Source of the DNA: Pycnococcus provasolii
Lineage: Eukaryota; Chlorophyta; Pseudoscourfieldiophyceae; Pseudoscourfieldiales
Reading direction: 5' to 3'
Length of the DNA stretch: 64,000 nt
NCBI GenBank assembly: GCA_049487715.1
Contig: CP150553.1
Coordinates: forward strand, 620,001-684,000
Made by a program: the position numbers and the translations under genes. The notes under the pieces were generated by a model that ran no database searches, was not told the DNA's origin, and saw only the letters and a list, made by a program, of their open reading frames with translations. Within the stretch, counting starts at the first letter, position 1. Each line of letters starts with the position of its first letter. Shown in pieces: positions 57,644-64,000 of the stretch.

Positions 57644-59902
57644 GCATGCTCGATTCGTCTCCTCGCCCTCGCATTCAAAGACGGAAGGCACGTCCTGGCT
57701 CAGAGGGGCGATGGCGTTCGAATCGACTATTCGATCTCGCACCCATGCGCGGGTTTGTGCACATTCCCTTAGCCGCGGCTCATGGCGGTATGCTGAGCCT
57801 GTGCGACAGTCGCCAAGATCATCATGGGCATGCACAGCCGCGATACGGAGGCGAGAACTGGCGTTGCGCAATCACCGTTGGTGCGATGGATGTGGAGAGC
57901 TTAGCGAATCAACAGGGAACTATCGAGATACCATCAGGAGACTCACCAGGGAACTATGGAGACTCATCGGTGCCCGCGTATCACATCGTGGTCCGCCTTG
58001 CCACGGCTCGAGACATGGAGTATCGTATGCGAAATCCGGACGAAGGAGTTGAGGACAGTGCAAGCTACGGCGACTCTTCATTTTCATACCTTGACCTACG
58101 TCCCGATGGAACACTTGTTCGTGCAGCTTCGCCATACGACGTCGTGCTTGTTCTGAGTGCCCCCATCTACCTCCTGAACACTTTACCATATCCAGTGACA
58201 CTGCGTATCTCAGCGGGTACGGCGAGCAGTGCAAGACTGGCTCGTATTGAGGAGGCGCGGGGAGTGGGCCGTCATCGCGATGGTGGTGGCGGTAGTAGGA
58301 AAAGGATACCCTTTGACGAGCTCTTGGCGGCTGATGCTGCAAGTAGTGCAAATGCCGTTGATGGTGGAGATGATGGTGGTGGTGATATGGACGCACACGA
58401 AGTGCAACTTACACCCCGCAACGAGATTTCCGACCACGACACGGGACATGCTAGCGCCAGGTTTTCGTTATCGTTACCCAAGAGCATGGATTATATCCGC
58501 GCCGCGGCCATGAGCTTCAAGGTTCCACAAGGGTTGCAAGGGTTGGGACGACGACGCGATCAGCAGGATGAAAGCAGCACGAAACACTTTCTCGCACCGG
58601 GCGAAATTGCACAAATGTTTCCCAATCCAAGGCTGGCGCTGCGAGCTCGCGTGGATGTACACTTTCCAACAGCACACTTCCGATCGCGTCGTGCTTGCGT
58701 GCTTTCCACGGAAGAAGGTGCGAGCGTGCTTGGCTTGAAGCTGCGAGGCAAGTCGATTCAGGCGATTGGGGCGTCACGAATGATGTGCCACAGCCGTGAG
58801 GACAAGGACGGCTATGATGTGGCAAGTGGCGAGCGTTCGGCGTCAATTGGCACCCAATTGACACCGAACGACACGAGACTTTGGCAACTCAAGGATGGCG
58901 ACGGCGACGCAAGCACCGGTGGTCGGTTTTCTGAGGGTCCAGAGGAGGAGGAGGACGACGAGGAGGAGGAAGAGGACGACGACGACGACGACGACGACGA
59001 CGATATATTCCTTGGCGTAGGCGATGCTCGTGGCTGGTCGGCGGCGAATGTGCGAGGCGTCGCGCGGAAAATCACCCGAAAGCTGACGCATGGGCTCTCT
59101 GCGCGCATTGTGGGAACGCCTGCAACCAGAAGGCGCTCAACAGGTGCAACGATTATCAAGAAGGCGTCGTCTTTGCGCTCGCGCCGCGGAGGGAATTGGG
59201 ACACGTTCCGTCGCGTTGCTCCCACATCACGGCGCAACCAGCTGTCCTACTGCGTGCGACTTGGCCTACGAACACACCCCTTGGGAGACGTTCCACGTTC
59301 GATGCCATTCGCGCGTCAGATGAGTCTATTTTCACCACTTTGGCTTGAAAATCGCACGGGCCTTGCGCTCGACGTGTGCCCGTCTCGTGGTTGGTGGGAT
59401 GACACACCGCATCCATCCAACGTCGTTCCTCTTCCCCCTGCGAGTGTACTCGAGGGTACCCAGGTCGCAGCCGAGATTCGACGGACAACGAAGCAGAGTC
59501 ACGTTCCGGTGCAGCTTATGAGCGGGCAGGCGAGGCGAATACGCTTACGACTTCTTGGTCGCGAAGGAGAGGATGAAGAACACGGCCGAGAGGATGAATA
59601 CGGCGGAGAGGATTACTACGATGAAATTGTATTCGGAGGGTTGCACAGGAGCACGTCGGCGTGGAGCGAGGCATTTCCTGTCGACGGCGTGGGTACTATA
59701 CCGTGTGTACCTATTCATGTACGGCGTAGCAGCACGTTGGACAACTATGTAAGCTGTGACGACAACGACGAAGACGACGACGCGGGGAGGAGGCCATCAT
59801 CAGATCTCTCGAATCTTCAGATGGCGAGAATTTACGAAGAGGAGGAAGGTGTATTGCAATCGACGAGGAGCAGTGGTGATGGCGATGAGTACAACGACTG
59901 TG

Positions 59903-59939
<37 letters not shown>

Positions 59940-62225
59940 TGGTGATGATGATGATGGCGACGATGATGATAGCAGCGATGAGGACAATACCTCATTTTAC
60001 GACGAAGGTGAAATCACAGTGGACAGTGAGCAGCGTCGAAGCGTGAAGCATGGTGCCAGGCGAGCTGCTAGCCATTTCTCAGAAACGTTTGCACGGAAGA
60101 GAACGAGAGGAAGGAGCATGCTAGGGAGGCGCATGATGTTGTACGAATTCAGCATTGAGGTTCGCGAGGTGCCCTGGGGGAAATTGCTGGCATCGAGAGC
60201 TGTGCCTCGATGCTTTTTATCCGGCAGCGCGGGTGGACCTGCACACTCGCTGGCAGCGACCGTCAAAAATCGATACGTGTTTGAGAATCGGTCGGGCATC
60301 CCTCTCCTCTACAGACAGACGCAAGATACGCCTTGTCGGCTCATGCTTCCCGATTGCGTGTACAGCCATCATTGGGATGATGCGGACTCCCTCAAGCAGA
60401 TTGTCATGAAGCCCTTGCGCGGCAGATACGCGTGGTCGGGACGTTTGCCCATCTCGGAGGGCGAGGCGAGCCTCGGCATTCGCCTAAGGGGGGAGCCCGA
60501 CGACATCATTCTGCCCGTGTGCATCTCCGTCGGCAACACCACGGTGCACGTCGCATTCCGTCGCCCAGAGGATGATCCACCACCGTACCGCATCGAAAAC
60601 TTGAGCTCGCGCGTCGTGCTTGAAGTGGTTCAGCAGCAGGTGGCAGGAGAGGGAGAACCAATTGCCCGATATCATCTGGCATCGTCTGGCGCTATCTCAT
60701 CAGGCGGCGGAGATGATGCGCGAATGAGTCGGAAGTCGTGTGCTCTGCGCCTACCCTGCAATTCCACGAGGAGTTACGCATGGGACGAGTACATGCTCCC
60801 TCATGTCTTGAAGGTGACGTTTTACCCGATGACAGGTGTCGGCGGTGGCAGCACTAAGCAGGAGCCGCTTATTGCGCTGTACGAGCTCGACACGGTGAAA
60901 GACCACCCCACGATTTTACTTCCAAAAGTCACCGCTGCTGCTGCTGCTGCTGCGAAGATGCGAACAACGCCAATGCCACTGACAGATCGGCGTGAGGGAG
61001 AGCGAGCACGAAGGCGCCTGGCGCGGCTCCTGCAGAGTGAGCTAGCAACGAAGCTATACGTGACGAGCTTCAGCGACGGCCCCACGATGGTTCTTCGTTT
61101 TGGTGACGATAAGAATGAAACCGAAAGGCTCAGCGAGGTTGCCGTGGAGAGCTTGAAGGCGAAGCTTTACAGAAGTCTGAAGGAGCTCGAGCAGGTAAAT
61201 GACCAGTTTGCGAAACTTCAGCAAGATGGCGAGCGATGCCGCGTCGATTACTTTGGACGTGTCAATGAGGGCAGCAGCAGTGAAGGCGACAGCGCAGCTC
61301 TTCTTCTACGCGGCGATCCAGTGATGGCAGTGGAGAATGCCGTGGTGAAAGCCCTTGAAAGCGACGGCGACGCGCTGCTCAATCTCGGAGGGACGCTGAC
61401 TGTGAAGGTTGTCGGCGCGGAGAACCTTCAAATGAAAAGGAAGAAGGGTGGTCTTGCAAGCCTGGCGATTGTGCAGTTGCAGGGTGAGAAGAGGGTTACG
61501 GGCGTCATGGAAGAGACGCCGAATCCCGTTTGGAACGATGCATTTGAGTTTCGAGGGGCTTGTGCAGCGAGCGAGCTTGCACTTGACATTGTGAATGTGA
61601 ACGTCGCCGATTCTGCGGAGTGGCTGGGGGTGGCAGACGCATTCCCGCTGAAGAAAAACATGGGATGCGGAGCTTGCTGGTCGGTATTTGCAAAGGGAAT
61701 GAGAGCGGTGATGATGCGAGATGATAGCACTAGCAAGGCGAAGCTGCAGCAGATTGGCAATGCCCAGAAAGGCACTGATGCGCTCACATCGAGTCGAAAT
61801 GCTTCTTCTGAGGAAACGTCTGCACGAAAAACGGCAATCAGTGCTGCTGTGTCGACCGAGGCTGGCCCAGGGTTGAAAAGACGTGGACGTCGTCGCCGGC
61901 AAGGTGGTAGCGACTCCGGCTTCCTAGGCCGATTGGTCATACCGCTTTCAACGACGCTGGAAGGTCTTCGCGATGAGTCCGCCGATGACGTGGGATCTTC
62001 GACGACGGACAGGTCAGAAGGCACGGCTTACGAGCGATGGTTCGTGCTGATGAGACGCAGCTCGCAAGATGATCACGTCGTTGGCCGCGTGTTGTTGCGA
62101 TTTATGTGGATATTCGAACTTCGCGACTTGCTCGCGATGGCACTTTGCAATACGGATCGCGTTTTGCGGGAGAGGCGCGACATTCTTGCAAGCATCCACC
62201 CACTGCATTTCCCTGTTGTCGTACT

Positions 62226-62260
<35 letters not shown>

Positions 62261-64000
62261 TGGTGGTGGTGCCCCTCACACTTGGCCCGCGAATGGAATC
62301 GGCGGGCACGACAGACTTTGATCGCATGCGCGCGGGTCTTGATGTCGGCCGCCTCAACGTGCGTGTGCTGCACGCGAGAAACATCCTTCCAGCCACCGAC
62401 GGGTTTGGGGTGAAGTGGCTGCCCGAACTACGCCAGCGTCGGCGTGAGTTTTTTGTAGAGGTTGAAGTGAGCAGCCAGCATATGGGGGGCATATCTCGCT
62501 TCGCGCGAACAGGGGATGCATACGGCATTCATGACACGACGCCATCCTGGAGGTTAGATACGTCTGCGCACATGGAGTTCCAAGGCGTGACACGTGCCTC
62601 AACGGTCACATTTCGCATTTTCCATCGTAAGGCGCTCGGAGAAAGACTTTTGGGGGAGAGGACGGCGGCGCTGCACTTGATTGAAGACGGCCGTCCGATC
62701 TATGCGTGGATTCAATTAATTGGTCAGGAGGAGAAGAATGGAGAAGGTTTTCTGTCAAGTAGGAGCCAAAGTGGTGATGGCGACGTCGACATGAATGCGC
62801 CAGAAGTTTACATTCGGATTTCCTGGCTGGCAAAATCTCGTGACGATGATGACACTGGTGCAATACCGCTACAACCCGTAGTAGTACGAGGAAGTACGCC
62901 ATCGTCGTCGTCGTTCTCAAACACCACGCGATCATCGCTGCAACGAGTGTCGAGCACACGGCGCCGCATGGTCACAGCTGCGCGTCATTACGTCAGCCGC
63001 TGGAATCATGAGCATTTCGTGAGAAATGTTTCCGTGCTGATTTGCGATACGACAGGCAAGGAGCTGCTCAATGTCGTGGCGGACCATCTTCAGATGCACA
63101 TCCGCTTTGATTCGCGTGAGCAGCACTACATGGTGACATGTGCACACCTGCAGGTGGATAACCAGATGGTCATGGATATATCTTACCCTGTTGTGTTTTG
63201 TCCAACATCACAACGACAGAGACGTCGAGAGACGTCGAGGAGCCCAGCGTGGAGAAAGGAGCCCGACGAAGAAGACGATGTTGGTGGTGAGAGCCGTGAC
63301 GACGACCGCCCGTTCTTTACACTGAGCATTATGTGCGAATCTCAGCAGAGCCGAGGTGAAGCGAGCAGCGCGTACTCGACGATTCGACGTTTCCACGCAG
63401 CCCTCGACGAGGCAAATTTGAACCTTGAAGAACGATTCGTTGACAGAGTGCTGACTTACATTCTTGAAGTGCAGGGAACACTTGGGCAATGGCAGCAGTC
63501 ATCGCTGGGCGCAGCGCCATCGTCGTCGTCGTCGGCTGCTGCTGCTGCGGTAGCGCGAGCGACGCATTGGATTTCTGCCGAAGAGGCACGGACCTGGCAT
63601 GACATTGCGGACGTCGGATCGAACTTTACATTCATCGACGAGGTGAAAATGGAAAAGTTAAGGCTTAATCTCTCCATGAAGCTGAATTCCAAGTTGCTTG
63701 ATGATGTGAACATCACCACACGAAGGAAGGAGGGGGAAGGAGGAGGAAGTTCAGACGTCCTTGAGAATTTTGCGAGCGGCGTGTTCCGCAGTCTTCTGCG
63801 TGGCCGTGGGTACTCGCTGGTCAATCTCGACGGCGCTCTCATCACGCTTCGATCATTTAAGATCAGCAACCGCCTGGTTGGGAAGACGACGCTCCTTCGC
63901 GAGGCGCGCCGTCACTATGTCGTCCAATTGCTCGCGCAGCTCCACAAAATCTTGGGAAGCGCCGGCCCTGCCATTGCAAGTATTCCATTGGCGACGGTGG
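49747..64000 (+). CDS. VPS13-family bridge-like lipid transfer protein, C-terminus cut by the right edge
   Basis: One frame runs from the ATG at 49747 to the end without a stop: 4,751 codons, no intron. VPS13 proteins form long grooves that move phospholipids between organelles at contact sites. Residues 2-24 are hydrophobic; a weak chorein-like start follows (about 85-180, RELVVEHLAIDTGRLL...QMAKMQVNVHGIQLD). The C-terminal half has VPS13 adaptor-binding-type repeats (about 2420-3660): AYTITNSTGMDMMYW, SPLWLENRTGLALDVCP, RYVFENRSGIPLLYRQ and PPPYRIENLSS. Two C2-like domains follow (about 3882-3965, GTLTVKVVGAENLQMKRKKG, NPVWNDAFEF; and about 4201-4325, GRLNVRVLHARNIL). The last visible residues, RRHYVVQLLAQLHKILGSAG, match the beginning of the conserved VPS13 C-terminal region. 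Acidic, Gly-Ser and Gln low-complexity insertions are frequent. BLTP1-like proteins are the alternative, but the VAB-type repeats favour VPS13. Confidence 0.87.
57601..57645 (+). repeat. GAC then GGC trinucleotide tract (poly-Asp, poly-Gly)
   Basis: Ten GAC units pass into five GGC units inside the VPS13-like gene. A second, imperfect GAG/GAC acidic tract lies at about 58942-59003 in the same gene. Confidence 0.92.
59902..59939 (+). repeat. GGCTCT hexamer repeat (poly Gly-Ser)
   Basis: Six tandem GGCTCT units in the VPS13-like gene, coding for a Gly-Ser linker followed by an Asp-rich run. Confidence 0.92.
62226..62259 (+). repeat. CAG trinucleotide repeat (poly-Gln)
   Basis: Eleven uninterrupted CAG codons followed by GTG repeats, just before the second C2-like domain of the VPS13-like protein. 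Confidence 0.93.

Noticed and set aside
49964-63869. Dozens of 60-200 codon frames on both strands at the right end
   Set aside because: All are shadows inside the single VPS13-like frame that stays open from 49747 to 64000.
1-64000. tRNA, rRNA or CRISPR loci
   Set aside because: No cloverleaf with both internal promoter boxes, no rRNA segment and no regular spacer-repeat array was seen; a covariance-model scan was not possible here.

Overview
This is nuclear DNA of a eukaryote, most likely a small green alga of the prasinophyte type. The evidence is a mix of plastid-type genes (HSP90C-like chaperone, PAP/fibrillin, CBM20 starch-binding protein with a transit-like N-terminus, transit-peptide MAPEG protein, PPR protein), a plant CYP23-type cyclophilin, and a motile-cilium gene (MBO2/CCDC146-like). 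Genes are dense, on both strands, mostly intronless, and several 3' ends carry the chlorophyte-style TGTAA signal. The genus cannot be named from sequence alone.

Layout. The left edge carries the N-terminal part of an unknown gene (minus strand), then a J-domain/ankyrin membrane protein (+), the MBO2/CCDC146-like coiled-coil protein (-), ribosomal protein eS30 (+, intron directly after ATG), a PPR protein (+), an unknown Ala/Glu-rich protein (+), a 2,498-residue EF-hand membrane protein (-), pyruvate kinase (-, one intron), a RING-H2 ubiquitin-ligase-like protein (-, probably one intron), a MAPEG protein (+), a CBM20/coiled-coil protein (-), HSP90 (-), an F-box-like unknown (+), a 1,818-residue ankyrin protein with five SAM-like modules (-), PAP/fibrillin (-), CYP23-like cyclophilin (+), mitochondrial FAD glycerol-3-phosphate dehydrogenase (-), a piggyBac transposase remnant bounded by inverted repeats (+), an EF-hand protein (-), an unknown plastid-targeted-looking protein (+), and a VPS13-family lipid-transfer protein (+) whose uninterrupted frame of more than 4,750 codons runs off the right edge.

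There is no operon-like system. The genes are housekeeping and organellar: carbon metabolism (pyruvate kinase, GPDH, starch binding), organelle protein and lipid homeostasis (HSP90, fibrillin, VPS13, cyclophilin), organelle RNA (PPR) and cilia.

The most unusual signals are: telomere-type TTAGGG arrays that all sit just upstream of start codons; a recurrent intergenic palindrome-like 9-mer TACCGGGTA; a shared GTACGT donor in every intron found; the piggyBac remnant with paired hairpin-containing inverted repeats; and two very large proteins of unknown role.
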